From Coriobacteriia bacterium (GTDB taxonomy: Bacteria; Actinomycetota; Coriobacteriia; Anaerosomatales; Anaerosomataceae): 64,000 bases of DNA. The notes beneath the pieces were generated by a model that searched no databases, was not told the origin of the DNA, and saw nothing but the letters and a program-made list of their open reading frames with translations. The position numbers were made by a program, and so were the translations under genes. Below are positions 1 through 9,214 of the stretch, piece after piece. Within the stretch, counting starts at the first letter, position 1. Each line of letters starts with the position of its first letter. The DNA is taken from contig JAUSBK010000013.1 in NCBI GenBank assembly GCA_030652115.1, positions 62,001 through 126,000 on the forward strand, in the 5' to 3' direction.

Positions 1-782
1 ACCTCGGTCATGTTCATGCGGCCCTGCGCGATGCCCGCCCTCGTGTTCGTGGCGACGAAACCGTTCGGCAGGATGTGCGAGAACGCGAGGTAGGCCACTG
101 TCGTGCCGTTCACATCGCGGACGGCGGGCGCCCACGCGGCGGCCTTGTCGGCGCCCGCACCGGAGTGGCCGATGCCGTTCGCGTCGAGGCGGGCGATCGT
201 ATCGAGCATGGCGTCGGTCCCGCAGTCGAGCGCGTGGTTGTTCGCGAGCGAGACGAAGTCGATGCCCGCAGCGGCGAGTGCCTCCACCCCGCGAGGGTCG
301 CCCTTAAAGGTGTAGTCCTTGTCGGTGCGGCGTTCACCGAGGTCGGAGAGCGTGCTCTCCAGGTTGCCCACGGTGATATCGGCAGCGGCGAGTTGCGATG
401 CCACCTCGGCAAGCGGCGCGGTGCCGCCTGACTTGTTGATGAGCACCCGCACCTGACGGTCAAAGTGCATGTCGCCCACAGCTGCGACCGTGATGGTCGT
501 GGGGCCCGACGGCGCGGGGGGAACGGTGGCGACGGCGGAGTACGTGGACTCGATCCCTGCGGAGGCGTCGAGCGTGGGGGTCGGCTCGGCAGGTGCCGCG
601 GTCGAGGGGCCGATGTGGCGCACTACGAACCCCGCGGCGGCGGTTGCAGCGAGTACGGCGAACACCGACGCAGCGACGATGATGAGCCGCTTGCGCCTCA
701 GCTGGCGGGCCTCACGGCCTGCCTCGGTTCGATGTGTGGGTCTGGCGGGCATCGCGTCTGTCCGCTCATGGTCGGCCGCCAT
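1..782 (-). CDS. CapA family protein (N-terminal part)
   Basis: The gene runs off the left edge, so only about 260 N-terminal residues are visible. The start is the ATG whose complement lies at 780-782, giving MAADHERTDAMPARP. A basic stretch (RRKRL) and one hydrophobic segment at about residues 30-50 form a membrane anchor, followed by a Pro/Thr/Ala-rich linker. The extracytoplasmic domain then begins with AAVGDMHFDR and continues with VGNLEST and VSLANNHALDCG. These are hallmark segments of the CapA/PgsA fold (calcineurin-like metallophosphoesterase superfamily) linked to capsule or poly-gamma-glutamate synthesis. The real substrate is unknown and many actinobacterial paralogues have no capsule role. 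It is transcribed divergently from the ATPase operon, with only about 140 bases to the proposed start of that operon. Confidence 0.8.
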   Translation of the reverse strand, partial: MAADHERTDAMPARPTHRTEAGREARQLRRKRLIIVAASVFAVLAATAAAGFVVRHIGPSTAAPAEPTPTLDASAGIESTYSAVATVPPAPSGPTTITVAAVGDMHFDRQVRVLINKSGGTAPLAEVASQLAAADITVGNLESTLSDLGERRTDKDYTFKGDPRGVEALAAAGIDFVSLANNHALDCGTDAMLDTIARLDANGIGHSGAGADKAAAWAPAVRDVNGTTVAYLAFSHILPNGFVATNTRAGIAQGRMNMTE

Positions 783-796
783 GCGGAATAAGAGGG

Positions 797-824
797 TTCT
801 GACGGGGTCGCTGCGTACTATACT
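797..824 (+). promoter_or_regulatory. Possible promoter of the V-type ATPase operon
   Basis: TATACT at 819-824 is a good -10 candidate. TTCTGA at 797-802 is a weak -35 with a 16-base spacer. Transcription would start near 831 and leave a leader of about 90 bases before the GTG at 923. This is a match by eye only. Confidence 0.3.
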
Positions 825-922
825 GTATGGGTACATCGGCCGTCCCGCCCAGTGGTCAGCCCGGCACACTCGCCGATGTGATGACGTCACTGGCCAGGTC
901 GAACTTCCGAGGGTGGGATCGC

Positions 923-1231
923 GTGGAGAAGCTCGAGAAGATACTGCACGCCGAGGACGCCGCACGCGCAGAGGCCGAGAACGCCCGCGCCACCGCCACA
1001 ACGATGCTCAGCGAAGCGCGCGCCAAAGCCGCCGAATTGCTGCGCGCGGGCCGGGAGGACCTCCGCGACGCCGTGGCTGCCCGGAGAGAAGCCGTGCTCG
1101 AGCAGGCGCGTGCGGACGCCGCCGCGATCGCATCCGACGCCGAGGTCGAGGCCACCACACAGATGGATGCCGCCGAGGGCCGCGCTGATGACGCGACGAC
1201 GGCCGTTCTTGACGCGCTGAAAGGGATCTAG
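923..1231 (+). CDS. atpH: V-type ATPase peripheral-stalk subunit H/G
   Basis: A 102-residue, almost wholly helical and highly charged protein rich in Ala, Glu and Arg, beginning MEKLEKILHAEDAARAEAEN. This is typical of the G/H subunit of archaeal-type A/V-ATPases, which pairs with subunit E as a coiled-coil peripheral stalk. I chose the GTG at 923 because GGTGGG lies just upstream and family members begin at this point. An in-frame ATG at 827 would add 32 residues with no coiled-coil character. The stop overlaps the first base of the next gene, as expected for the first gene of the ATPase operon. No catalytic residues are expected. Confidence 0.75.
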   Translation: MEKLEKILHAEDAARAEAENARATATTMLSEARAKAAELLRAGREDLRDAVAARREAVLEQARADAAAIASDAEVEATTQMDAAEGRADDATTAVLDALKGI

Positions 1232-3417
1232 TGGCCGTTGCGCGCATGCTCAAGGTCACGGTGCTCGCCCATCGTTCAGTGATGGACGACCTCGTGGCCC
1301 GCATGCAGCGAGCGGGGGTGCTCGAGATCGAGAGCCAGCCCGCCGAACTCCCGGCTGTTGAGGTCGCTGCCGACGATGAGCGGCTGCGCCGACTCGAGGA
1401 ATACTTCGCATACGCGACTTTCGTGCGCGACTTTCTCGCGTCCTTCCACACCTCGGACCGCCCCTTCGGCGCATTCGTGTCCGAGAAGATCCATCTGAAT
1501 ACTGCCGAGTACGAGGCGATGCAGGCCGACTCCACGTTCCTGCAGGTCTACCGCGAGTGCGAGGCGATCTCCTCCCAGACCGCCACGCTCGAGCGAGAGC
1601 GCGCACGGCTCAAGTCGCTCGCCGACGATCTACTTCCGTGGGAGTCGCTGCACCTGCAGATCTCGCGGTGGAGCGGCACCGAGCATGTGGTGCTTTTCAC
1701 TGGCATCGTGCCATCGGCCGAAGGTCCGGCCGTACGCCAGGCGCTGCGCGAGGTGACGCCCGACGTGACCGTCGAAGAGCTGCAGTCGGTACGCGGCAGG
1801 GCCGCGTGGGTCGTGATGGCGCACTGCTCGACGCTCGACGAGGTACAGGCGGCGCTGGCACTTACGAGCTTCCAGGAGGTTTCGTTCCCCGGGCTCGAGG
1901 ACTCGCCGGCCGAGGAGCGCGCGATCGCGCTCGCTCGCGTCGAGGAGATCGGCGAGGAGCTGGAGCTGCTCGCCGCGTCGGCATACACGCTCGCCGAAGC
2001 ACACTACGAGCAATCGGTGGCCCTCGTTGAAGCGGTCGGCTCCGATATCGATGCCGTTCGCGTACGGGAGCACTTCGGCAAGACCGATTGCACCTTCGTG
2101 GTGAGCGGCTGGGTGCGGGCGTCGCGGCGAGAGGAGCTTGAGGCGGCACTGGCGCCGCTCGGCACAGAGGTCGACGTCACGCTCCAGGAGCCGGCCGAAG
2201 ACGACAACCCGCCGGTCGAACTCGACAACCCGCGGTTCATCCGCCCGTTCGAGGTTCTGACCGACCTGTACGGCCTGCCCCGCTACGACGAGATAGACCC
2301 CACGCCGCTCCTCGCGCCGTTCTTCCTGGCGTTCTTCGGGATCTGTGTCGGCGATGTCGGCTACGGGCTCATGCTCATCGCGGGTGCCTGGTACATCAAG
2401 AACAAGGTCGACGTGGCCCCCGGGGTCAAGCGGTTCATGGACCTGCTGATGGTGGGCGGCGGTGGAGCCATGGTGATGGGCGTGCTGTTCGGCTCATACT
2501 TCGCGCTGGACTTCTCTGTGATCCAGAAGTACGCGCCGCCGCTCGCTGCGCTGCGGGTCCTCGATCCGCTCGACCAATTGCCGACGTTCCTCATCATCAC
2601 CATCGCGCTCGGCATCACACAGGTCACCTTCGGCGTGCTGCTCGCCACATACGATCTCGCACGCCGCGGCGACCGGGCCGCCGCGTTCTTCGACCAGTTC
2701 TCCACGGTACTGCTCTTCGTCGCCATCGCCGTGGCGGTAGCAGTCCCCTCGCTCACGCTCCCGGCAATCGTGATCGGCGTTGCCGGGACGGCCGTCTTCA
2801 AGGGCCGTGCACTCCAGGCAGCGATGGGTTCGACCGACGTGCCGGTGTGGGACCGGGCGCTCGGGGGTGCGTGGCTTGCGCTGGTAGTAGGTGCGCTCAC
2901 CGGCTGGGCGTTCGGGCTGAGCCTGCCGCTGGGGTGGGCGGTCCTCGCGCTTACGGTCGTGGGACTCGCCATCTCGAAGACGACGCGGCGCACCCTGGTC
3001 GCGTTGCTCGGCGGCCTGTACGCGGTTTACGGGATGTCGGCGTTCATCGGCGACATCCTCTCCTATACCCGGCTGGCAGCGCTCGGTCTGTCCGGCGCGC
3101 TGGTCGGCATGGTGTTCAACACCATGGCGGGCATGGTCATTGAGGGTGCCGGAGGGCTGTTCGAAAGCGGCGGCACGGGTATCATCGGCGGCATCGTGGT
3201 CGTGGTCCTCGGCTCTCTGGTCTTTGTGGTCGGCCACATCTTCAACGTGGTCATCAACCTGCTCGGCGCGTTCGTACACCCGGCGCGTCTGCAGTTCGTC
3301 GAGTTCTTCAGCAAGTTCTACCAGGGCGGGGGGCGGATCCACCGCCCGTTCGCGAAGAGGACGAAGTCACTCGTGTTGCATGCCGGCGAAGCCCGGCAGA
3401 AAGGAGCGGGATCGTGA
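1231..3417 (+). CDS. atpI: V-type ATPase subunit I (stator, subunit a homologue)
   Basis: A 728-residue protein of the usual length for subunit I. Roughly the first 360 residues are a soluble helical domain that contacts the peripheral stalks. The C-terminal half has about seven or eight membrane segments, starting near LAPFFLAFFGICVGDVGYG, and includes the motif FIGDILSYTRLAALGLSGAL. In this family the Arg of the SYTRL motif faces the proteolipid Glu during ion translocation. The GTG start overlaps the stop of the preceding gene by one base, and its TGA overlaps the start of the proteolipid gene (GTGA). The protein forms the static half of the ion channel. Confidence 0.95.
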   Translation: MAVARMLKVTVLAHRSVMDDLVARMQRAGVLEIESQPAELPAVEVAADDERLRRLEEYFAYATFVRDFLASFHTSDRPFGAFVSEKIHLNTAEYEAMQADSTFLQVYRECEAISSQTATLERERARLKSLADDLLPWESLHLQISRWSGTEHVVLFTGIVPSAEGPAVRQALREVTPDVTVEELQSVRGRAAWVVMAHCSTLDEVQAALALTSFQEVSFPGLEDSPAEERAIALARVEEIGEELELLAASAYTLAEAHYEQSVALVEAVGSDIDAVRVREHFGKTDCTFVVSGWVRASRREELEAALAPLGTEVDVTLQEPAEDDNPPVELDNPRFIRPFEVLTDLYGLPRYDEIDPTPLLAPFFLAFFGICVGDVGYGLMLIAGAWYIKNKVDVAPGVKRFMDLLMVGGGGAMVMGVLFGSYFALDFSVIQKYAPPLAALRVLDPLDQLPTFLIITIALGITQVTFGVLLATYDLARRGDRAAAFFDQFSTVLLFVAIAVAVAVPSLTLPAIVIGVAGTAVFKGRALQAAMGSTDVPVWDRALGGAWLALVVGALTGWAFGLSLPLGWAVLALTVVGLAISKTTRRTLVALLGGLYAVYGMSAFIGDILSYTRLAALGLSGALVGMVFNTMAGMVIEGAGGLFESGGTGIIGGIVVVVLGSLVFVVGHIFNVVINLLGAFVHPARLQFVEFFSKFYQGGGRIHRPFAKRTKSLVLHAGEARQKGAGS

Positions 3418-3917
3418 GCGATCTGTTCTTGAAGTTGAGCGGGGCCGACTGGGCGCTCATCGGTGGCGGCATGGCTGCCATCCTGGGCGGCATAGGCTCG
3501 GCTATCGGCATAACCATCGCCAGCTCGGTGGTCTCCGGAATCGTGACCGAGGACGGGGAGAAGTTCGGCAAGCTGCTCCCGCTCGCTGCCATGCCGGGCA
3601 CCCAGGGCATCTACGGCTTCATCACGGCTATCCTCGCTCTGAGCTTCTTCGGGCTCATGGATGGCAGCCAGATCGGGATGGCCGGTGCGGACGGGTTCAA
3701 GGTGTTCCTTGCCTGCCAGCCGGTCGGCTGGTTGTGTCTGGTCACCGCGATCTACCAGGGCAAGACCGGGGCTGCAGCCGCAGGTGTCGTCGCGCGCCGC
3801 AGCGAGGACGCGGGCAAGGCTCTCATCTTCCCGGCGCTTGTCGAGACGTATGCGGTGCTCTCCCTCATCGTCACGATTCTGATGATGCTGGGTCTGCAGC
3901 AGGCCTTCGGACTCTAG
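3414..3917 (+). CDS. atpK: V-type ATPase proteolipid subunit K (probably Na+-binding)
   Basis: A 167-residue double-hairpin proteolipid with four membrane helices, which forms the rotor ring. Both hairpins are recognisable from Gly-rich helices: GGGMAAILGGIGSAIG in the first and KTGAAAAGVVARR in the second. The ion-site residues can be placed against Enterococcus hirae NtpK from memory: PGTQGIYGF gives Thr63 and Gln64, YQGK gives Gln115, and PALVETYAVL gives the carboxylate Glu144. Met60 replaces a Leu. Thr and Gln ligands beside the Glu are the accepted mark of Na+-coupled rings, so this enzyme is probably Na+-driven. The start is GTG at 3414 with AAAGGAG upstream. Confidence 0.93.
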   Translation: MSDLFLKLSGADWALIGGGMAAILGGIGSAIGITIASSVVSGIVTEDGEKFGKLLPLAAMPGTQGIYGFITAILALSFFGLMDGSQIGMAGADGFKVFLACQPVGWLCLVTAIYQGKTGAAAAGVVARRSEDAGKALIFPALVETYAVLSLIVTILMMLGLQQAFGL

Positions 3918-3926
3918 GGGCGCTCA

Positions 3927-4508
3927 GTGGCGATCACCGATATCCTCACCCGCATCGAGACGGATGCAGCGGCCGAGGCGGCTGATGTCCTCGGCGCGGC
4001 GCAGGCCGAGTCAGCGCGCATCATCGCGCAGGCCGAAGCGGCGCTTGACGCAGAGCGGGTAGCGGCGATTGCCGCAGCCGAGCACGATGCCGCTGAAGAG
4101 GCGGCGACGCTACTCGCGAACGCGCGCCTCCGTGTACGCGATGATCTTCTCGGCCGCAAGCGTGCTCTTGCGGAGCGCGTGCTCGACCGCGCTCGCGGCC
4201 AGCTCGAGGCGCTGCCGGATAGCGAGTACCTCGAGATGATCGCTGCAGGGGTGGCGAAGGCGGCGACCGGTGGAGGCACGCTTGCTGTGGCCGCTGCGGA
4301 CGCCAAGCGTCTCGCAGGGCTCCCGGCGCGGCTCGATGCGGCTGGCGTACGCGTCACGCCCGCGTCCGACCCCGCGCCGCTCGACCATGGCGTGCTCGTC
4401 ACCGGCGATCGCGTGCGGCAAGAGATCTCCCCGGCCGCGCTCATCGCAGATCACCGCGACAGCTTGCTGTTGGTTGCCGCACGATCGCTCTTCGGCGGAG
4501 AGGAGTAG
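3927..4508 (+). CDS. atpE: V-type ATPase subunit E
   Basis: A 193-residue protein whose N-terminal half is a long Ala/Glu/Arg-rich helix (for example AAEAADVLGAAQAESARIIAQA, shown in part) and whose C-terminal half is a small globular domain ending in AARSLFGGEE. This is the architecture of subunit E, which joins subunit G/H in the peripheral stalk that holds the A3B3 head. The GTG start at 3927 follows GGGGCGCTCA, ten bases after the proteolipid stop. Its position between K and C matches the conserved archaeal and bacterial V-type operon order. Confidence 0.88.
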   Translation: MAITDILTRIETDAAAEAADVLGAAQAESARIIAQAEAALDAERVAAIAAAEHDAAEEAATLLANARLRVRDDLLGRKRALAERVLDRARGQLEALPDSEYLEMIAAGVAKAATGGGTLAVAAADAKRLAGLPARLDAAGVRVTPASDPAPLDHGVLVTGDRVRQEISPAALIADHRDSLLLVAARSLFGGEE

Positions 4509-4515
4509 GGCCCGC

Positions 4516-5508
4516 GTGTACGGTCTGGCCGGCATAGGTGACGACATCCGCTACGGCTACGCCGTGGGGCGCGTGCGTGTGCTCGAAGGCCGGCTGCTGT
4601 CGCGCGCGACCTTCGAGCGGCTGCTCGATGCGCCGGATCTGCGCGAGCAGAAGCGGATCCTCGCCGAGACGCACATGGGCCGCTACATCGAAGACGCCGA
4701 GACCGCCGCCGACGTCGAACAGGCGCTCAACGCGTCGCTCGCCGACCTCTACGCCGAGTTCCTCGAGCGCGCCGACCTGCCTCCGGCGGTCGTCACGTTC
4801 TTCCAGATGCCGTACGACTATGCGAACCTGCGCGCCGCCTTGAAGGCGCGCATCCTCGGCGTTGGGGCAGGCGAGCTCTCCCCGCTCGGCTCGGTGCCTG
4901 CCGAGGCGTTTGCAGGCGACGGCGCGGAGCTGCCGGACGCGATGCGCAACCTGCTCACGATGTTCGACGATGCCGAGGAGCCGCCGGCGCTCGACGACGT
5001 TGAGGCGCTCGTGGACCGTGCGATGTTCGTGGCGCTTGCCGACGCGGCACGCGCGAGCAAGGTTCGCTTCCTGCGCGGACTTGCCACGTTGCGCATCGAC
5101 CTAGCCAACGCGCGTCTGCTCATCCGGGCGCGTGCCAAGGGACTTCGCTCGGCCGAGGTGGTCTCTCGTCTCGTACCGGGCGGCTCGAAGGCGCTCGTGA
5201 AGCTCGCCTCCGGTCTGACGGGTATGGCTCCCGCCGATCTGGCCGCGGCGATCGTCGATACGCGCGTGCTCGGGGGGCCGAACGAGACCGAACTGGTGGA
5301 TATCGAGCGCTTTGACATGATGGCTGACTCTCTCGTAGCCGAGCGCATGCTCGCGGCCCGGCGATCGCCCGGCGGTGCCGAGCCGGTGCTCGCGTACGTG
5401 CTTGGGCGTGAGGCCGAGGTGTTGCTGCTGCGCACGGCAGTGGTGGGCCGACTCGCCGGCCTCGACCGCGAGAGCGTGCGCGCCCGGTTGAAGGAGCGCA
5501 TGTCATGA
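4516..5508 (+). CDS. atpC: V-type ATPase subunit C (rotor cap, subunit d homologue)
   Basis: A 330-residue helical protein that sits on the proteolipid ring and links it to the central D/F shaft. The chosen GTG start at 4516 gives MYGLAGIGDDIRYGYAVGRV, and the segment RYGYAVGRVRVLEGRLLSR is typical of the family N-terminus. GGAGAGGAG, ending at the previous stop, is the ribosome-binding site. The same frame is open upstream to 4270, but that part overlaps subunit E and encodes no family sequence. The 3' end overlaps the ATG of subunit F. Confidence 0.9.
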   Translation: MYGLAGIGDDIRYGYAVGRVRVLEGRLLSRATFERLLDAPDLREQKRILAETHMGRYIEDAETAADVEQALNASLADLYAEFLERADLPPAVVTFFQMPYDYANLRAALKARILGVGAGELSPLGSVPAEAFAGDGAELPDAMRNLLTMFDDAEEPPALDDVEALVDRAMFVALADAARASKVRFLRGLATLRIDLANARLLIRARAKGLRSAEVVSRLVPGGSKALVKLASGLTGMAPADLAAAIVDTRVLGGPNETELVDIERFDMMADSLVAERMLAARRSPGGAEPVLAYVLGREAEVLLLRTAVVGRLAGLDRESVRARLKERMS

Positions 5509-5837
5509 GCGGGATGCGCATCGCCGTGCTGGGCGACGCCACGAGCGTGGCGGGCTTCCGGCCGCTCGGCTTCGAGGTGATCGCGGTCGATCGTCCGGAG
5601 GACGCGCGCGACCGGTGGCCGGGGATCGTGCGAGGCGGCTTTGGCGCGGTGTTCGTGACGGAGCCGGTCTTCGCGGCCATCGGCGACCTGGTCGCCGAGA
5701 TCGCGGACGAGCCGGTTCCGGCAGTGACGGTGATACCTGCGGCCGGCAGTGCCGGCGGCGTAGGCGCGGCCAAGCTCGACCGCGCGATAGAGCGTGCACT
5801 CGGCACGTCGGTGCCTCACAGGGAAGAGGAAGAGTAG
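5505..5837 (+). CDS. atpF: V-type ATPase subunit F
   Basis: A 110-residue protein starting MSGMRIAVLGDATSVAGFRP, with the Rossmann-like layout of subunit F: a beta strand, the turn GDATSV where most homologues have GD, then FRPLGFEV. The middle segment GAVFVTEPVF also fits. Subunit F packs on subunit D in the central rotor stalk. It overlaps subunit C by four bases (ATGA), and its TAG is followed at once by the ATG of subunit A, so translation is probably coupled. GAAGAGGAAGAG at the end of this gene serves as the ribosome-binding site for subunit A. Confidence 0.88.
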   Translation: MSGMRIAVLGDATSVAGFRPLGFEVIAVDRPEDARDRWPGIVRGGFGAVFVTEPVFAAIGDLVAEIADEPVPAVTVIPAAGSAGGVGAAKLDRAIERALGTSVPHREEEE

Positions 5838-7604
5838 ATGGAACGTGGCACGATCGTGAAGGTCGCCGGACCCCTCGTGGTCGCCGAAGGCTTGAGCGGT
5901 GCGAGGATGTTCGACCTCGTCCGCGTGGGCGAACAAGGCCTGATGGGCGAGATCATCGAGATGCGCGGCGACCGCGCGTCGATCCAGGTGTACGAGGAGA
6001 CCGAAGGCCTCGGCCCAGGCGATCCGGTGGAAGGCACCGGTGCGCCGCTGTCGGTCGAGCTCGGTCCGGGCATGCTCGGGGCCGTATATGACGGCGTGCA
6101 GCGCCCGCTCGATGTCCTCGAGCGGATCGCCGGCTCGTACCTCACGCGTGGCGTCTCGGCCCCGGGTCTCGACCGTGAGAAGCGCTGGGCGTTCACGCCC
6201 ACGCTCTCGGCAGGCACGCACGTGACCGCAGGCGACATCATCGGCACCGTGCAGGAGAACGAGGTCATCGAGCACCGCATCATGGTGCCGCCGGGCATCG
6301 AGGGCGAACTGGTCTCGATCACGAGCGGTGAGCACACCGTGACCGAGCCGGTGGCGCAGCTCCGGCTGGCCGACGGCTCGACCCACGACCTCATCATGAT
6401 GCAGTCGTGGCCGGTCCGCGTTCCGCGGCCGTACGCGCGCAAGATCTCGGCCGATGAGCCGCTCGTGACCGGCACGCGCGTGATCGACACGTTCTTCCCG
6501 CTCGTCAAAGGCGGTGTGGCGTGCATCCCCGGTCCGTTCGGCGCCGGCAAGACGGTCACGCAGCACCAGGTGGCCAAGTGGAGTAACGCCCAGGTGGTCA
6601 TCTTCATCGGCTGCGGCGAGCGCGGCAACGAGATGACCGACGTGCTCATGGAATTCCCCGAACTCACGGACCCGTACTCGGGCTACCCGCTCATGAAGCG
6701 CACCGTTCTCGTGGCGAACACCTCCAACATGCCGGTGGCCGCGCGCGAGGCGAGCGTGTACACGGGCATCACTATGGCCGAGTACTTCCGCGACATGGGC
6801 TACGAGGTCGTGCTCCAGGCCGACTCCACCAGCCGCTGGGCGGAGGCGATGCGCGAGATCTCCGGCCGCCTCGAGGAGATGCCGGGTGAAGAAGGCTTCC
6901 CCGCGTACCTCGGCACCAGACTGGCAGCGTTCTACGAGCGGGCCGGGAAAGTCGAGACGCTGACCTCGGGCGAGACCCGCACGGGCAGCGTATCGGTCGT
7001 AGGTTCGGTGTCTCCTCCGGGCGGCGACCTGTCCGAGCCTGTGGTGCAGAACACCCTGCGAGTTGTGAAGGTCTTCTGGGCTCTCCAAGATACCCTGGCA
7101 TACGAGCGCCACTTCCCGGCCATCGACTGGCTTACGAGCTACTCGCTCTACCTCGAGAAGCTGCGTCTGCACTGGGACGCGGACGTCTCGCCGGAGTTCC
7201 GCGTGCGCCGCGACCAGTGCATGGCGATCCTCCAGCGTGAGAGCGAGCTTGCCGAGATCGTGCGGCTCGTCGGCCTGGAAGCGCTCTCCGCCGAGGAGCA
7301 GATCCTCATGGAGACCGCCAAGTCCATCCGCGAGGACTTCCTGCAGCAGAACGCATTCCGCGAGGACGATCAGTTCTCATCGCTCGCCGAGCAAGACCTG
7401 TTGCTCAAGACGATCTTGCTCTTCCACTCCAAGGCTATCGAGGCACAGGCCGAGGGTGCGCCGCTCAAGGGCATCTTCGCGGCGCCGGTGCGCGAGCGGA
7501 TCGCGCGGGCCAAGTACCTGACACTCAAAGACATCGCCGTCTTCGACGAGATTGCCTCGGAGATCGAGACGCAGCTCGTCAGCGAAGATGGGGAGGAGGC
7601 GTAA
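5838..7604 (+). CDS. atpA: V-type ATPase catalytic subunit A
   Basis: A 588-residue catalytic subunit of normal length. The N-terminal beta barrel begins [16 protein letters not shown] and is followed by the non-homologous bulge region typical of A subunits. The Walker A motif GPFGAGKT lies at residues 232-239, and the segments [12 protein letters not shown] and [17 protein letters not shown] contain the catalytic Glu and Arg-rich nucleotide pocket. The C-terminal helical domain follows. Three copies alternate with subunit B to form the head that makes or uses ATP. The gene starts directly after subunit F and ends two bases before subunit B. Confidence 0.98.
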   Translation: MERGTIVKVAGPLVVAEGLSGARMFDLVRVGEQGLMGEIIEMRGDRASIQVYEETEGLGPGDPVEGTGAPLSVELGPGMLGAVYDGVQRPLDVLERIAGSYLTRGVSAPGLDREKRWAFTPTLSAGTHVTAGDIIGTVQENEVIEHRIMVPPGIEGELVSITSGEHTVTEPVAQLRLADGSTHDLIMMQSWPVRVPRPYARKISADEPLVTGTRVIDTFFPLVKGGVACIPGPFGAGKTVTQHQVAKWSNAQVVIFIGCGERGNEMTDVLMEFPELTDPYSGYPLMKRTVLVANTSNMPVAAREASVYTGITMAEYFRDMGYEVVLQADSTSRWAEAMREISGRLEEMPGEEGFPAYLGTRLAAFYERAGKVETLTSGETRTGSVSVVGSVSPPGGDLSEPVVQNTLRVVKVFWALQDTLAYERHFPAIDWLTSYSLYLEKLRLHWDADVSPEFRVRRDQCMAILQRESELAEIVRLVGLEALSAEEQILMETAKSIREDFLQQNAFREDDQFSSLAEQDLLLKTILLFHSKAIEAQAEGAPLKGIFAAPVRERIARAKYLTLKDIAVFDEIASEIETQLVSEDGEEA

Positions 7605-7605
7605 C

Positions 7606-9021
7606 ATGGCCCGCGAATACAGCACCACCCGCGACATCGTCGGGCCGCTTCTGCTCGTGGAGAAGGTCGCCGACGTGAAGTACGGCGAGCTCGTAGAGCT
7701 CGAGTTCCCCGACGGCACCAAGAGCCTCGGCAATGTGCTCGAGGTCAACCGCGACGTGGCGCTCGTCCAGTCATTCGGCGGCACGCGCGGTGCGAACCCG
7801 TCTCAGACGAAGGTGCGCTTCCTCGGGCGGTCGCTCGAACTCGGCGTGAGCCGAGACATGCTGGGGCGCGTGTTCGACGGCCTGGGCCGGCCGAAGGACG
7901 GCGGACCGGACATCATCCCGGAGGAGCGCCGCTCGATCTACGGCGACCCGATCAACCCGACGGCGCGCGACTTCCCCGACGACTTCATCCAGACGGGCAT
8001 CTCGGCTATCGACGGCCTGAACCCGCTCGTGCGCGGGCAGAAGCTTCCGGTATTCTCCGGCTCGGGACTGCCGCACAACCAGCTCGCCGCGCAGATCGCC
8101 CGGCAGGCGTCGGTGCTCGCGAGGAGCGACGATCCCACCAAGGTAGGCGAGAAGCTCGAAGGCGAGTTCGCCGTGGTGTTCGCCGCGATGGGCATCACCT
8201 TCGAGGACGCCGACTTCTTCATCACCGAGTTTCGCAAGACGGCCGCCATCGAGCGCGCCGTGCTCTTCTTGAACCTCGCCGACGACCCGGCCGTCGAGCG
8301 CATCGCCACGCCGCGTATGGCGCTCACCGCTGCCGAGTACCTGGCGTACACGTGCGACATGCACGTACTCGTCATCCTCACCGACATGACCTACTACTGC
8401 GAGGCGCTCCGCGAGGTGTCCGCCGCGCGCAAGGAAGTGCCAGGCCGCCGAGGCTACCCGGGCTACCTCTACACGGACCTCGCGACCATCTACGAGCGCG
8501 CCGGTCGCGTGAAGGGCCGCAAGGGCTCGATCACCCAGGTGCCGATCCTCTCCATGCCCGACGACGACAAGACGCACCCGATCCCCGACCTCACCGGTTA
8601 CATCACCGAGGGGCAGATCATCCTAGACCGGCCGCTTCACCGCTCGGGCGTCTACCCGCCGATCGCCGTGCTGCCCAGCCTGTCGCGCCTGAAGCAGAAG
8701 GGTATCGGTCCGGGCAAGACGCGCGAGGACCACGCCGACCTCAGCAACCAGCTCTTCGGCGCGTACGCGCGCGGCATCCAGGCCAAGGAACTCGCCGTCA
8801 TCCTCGGCGAGGCGGCGCTCTCGGACACGGACAAGGCGTTCGTGGCCTTCGCAGACGCATTCGAAGACCGCTTCATCCGCCAGGGCGAGCACGAGGAGCG
8901 GAGCGTGGAGCGCACGCTCGAGATCGGCTGGGAGCTCGTCGCGTTGCTGCCCACGACCGAGCTCAAGCGCATTAAGGACGAGTTCATCGCGAGATACCTG
9001 AAGGAGACGGTCGAGGCGTGA
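7606..9021 (+). CDS. atpB: V-type ATPase regulatory subunit B
   Basis: A 471-residue subunit B starting [20 protein letters not shown] at the ATG at 7606, with GGGAGGAGG upstream. Like other B subunits it lacks a full Walker A motif (the equivalent region reads [14 protein letters not shown]) but keeps the family signature [18 protein letters not shown]. It contributes the non-catalytic nucleotide-site surface to the A3B3 head. In-frame codons before 7606 overlap the 3' end of subunit A and are not part of the protein. The TGA overlaps the GTG of the next small gene (GTGA). Confidence 0.97.
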   Translation: MAREYSTTRDIVGPLLLVEKVADVKYGELVELEFPDGTKSLGNVLEVNRDVALVQSFGGTRGANPSQTKVRFLGRSLELGVSRDMLGRVFDGLGRPKDGGPDIIPEERRSIYGDPINPTARDFPDDFIQTGISAIDGLNPLVRGQKLPVFSGSGLPHNQLAAQIARQASVLARSDDPTKVGEKLEGEFAVVFAAMGITFEDADFFITEFRKTAAIERAVLFLNLADDPAVERIATPRMALTAAEYLAYTCDMHVLVILTDMTYYCEALREVSAARKEVPGRRGYPGYLYTDLATIYERAGRVKGRKGSITQVPILSMPDDDKTHPIPDLTGYITEGQIILDRPLHRSGVYPPIAVLPSLSRLKQKGIGPGKTREDHADLSNQLFGAYARGIQAKELAVILGEAALSDTDKAFVAFADAFEDRFIRQGEHEERSVERTLEIGWELVALLPTTELKRIKDEFIARYLKETVEA

Positions 9022-9212
9022 GGGACGTCCTCATCATCCTGCTCTTCGCCGGCCTGGGCGGCATGCTCGTCTACCAGGTCTACATGATCGTGTGGGCGAA
9101 GAAGGTCGCCGACAGGGTGCCGAAGACAGTGACCGTGCTGCGGATCATCAACATCGTGGCGCTACTCGCCGCCACCGGGCTCATCGGCTACGTGCTGCTG
9201 GTGAGGGGGTAG
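9018..9212 (+). CDS. Small two-helix membrane protein inside the ATPase operon
   Basis: A 64-residue protein starting at GTG 9018, four bases inside the end of subunit B, and ending two bases before subunit D. It has two hydrophobic segments, about residues 4-27 ([21 protein letters not shown]) and 43-62 ([20 protein letters not shown]). A basic loop containing [12 protein letters not shown] joins them. I do not recognise a family. The tight overlap on both sides argues that it is a real, co-translated gene, perhaps an assembly or accessory factor of the membrane sector. No function can be read from the sequence. Confidence 0.65.
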   Translation: MRDVLIILLFAGLGGMLVYQVYMIVWAKKVADRVPKTVTVLRIINIVALLAATGLIGYVLLVRG

Positions 9213-9214
9213 CG

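Noticed and set aside
4818-7172. A very long open frame of 784 codons on the minus strand.
   Set aside because: It lies opposite ATPase subunits C, F and A, is rich in His/Arg/Ala as expected from an antisense of GC-rich codons, and shows no family sequence.
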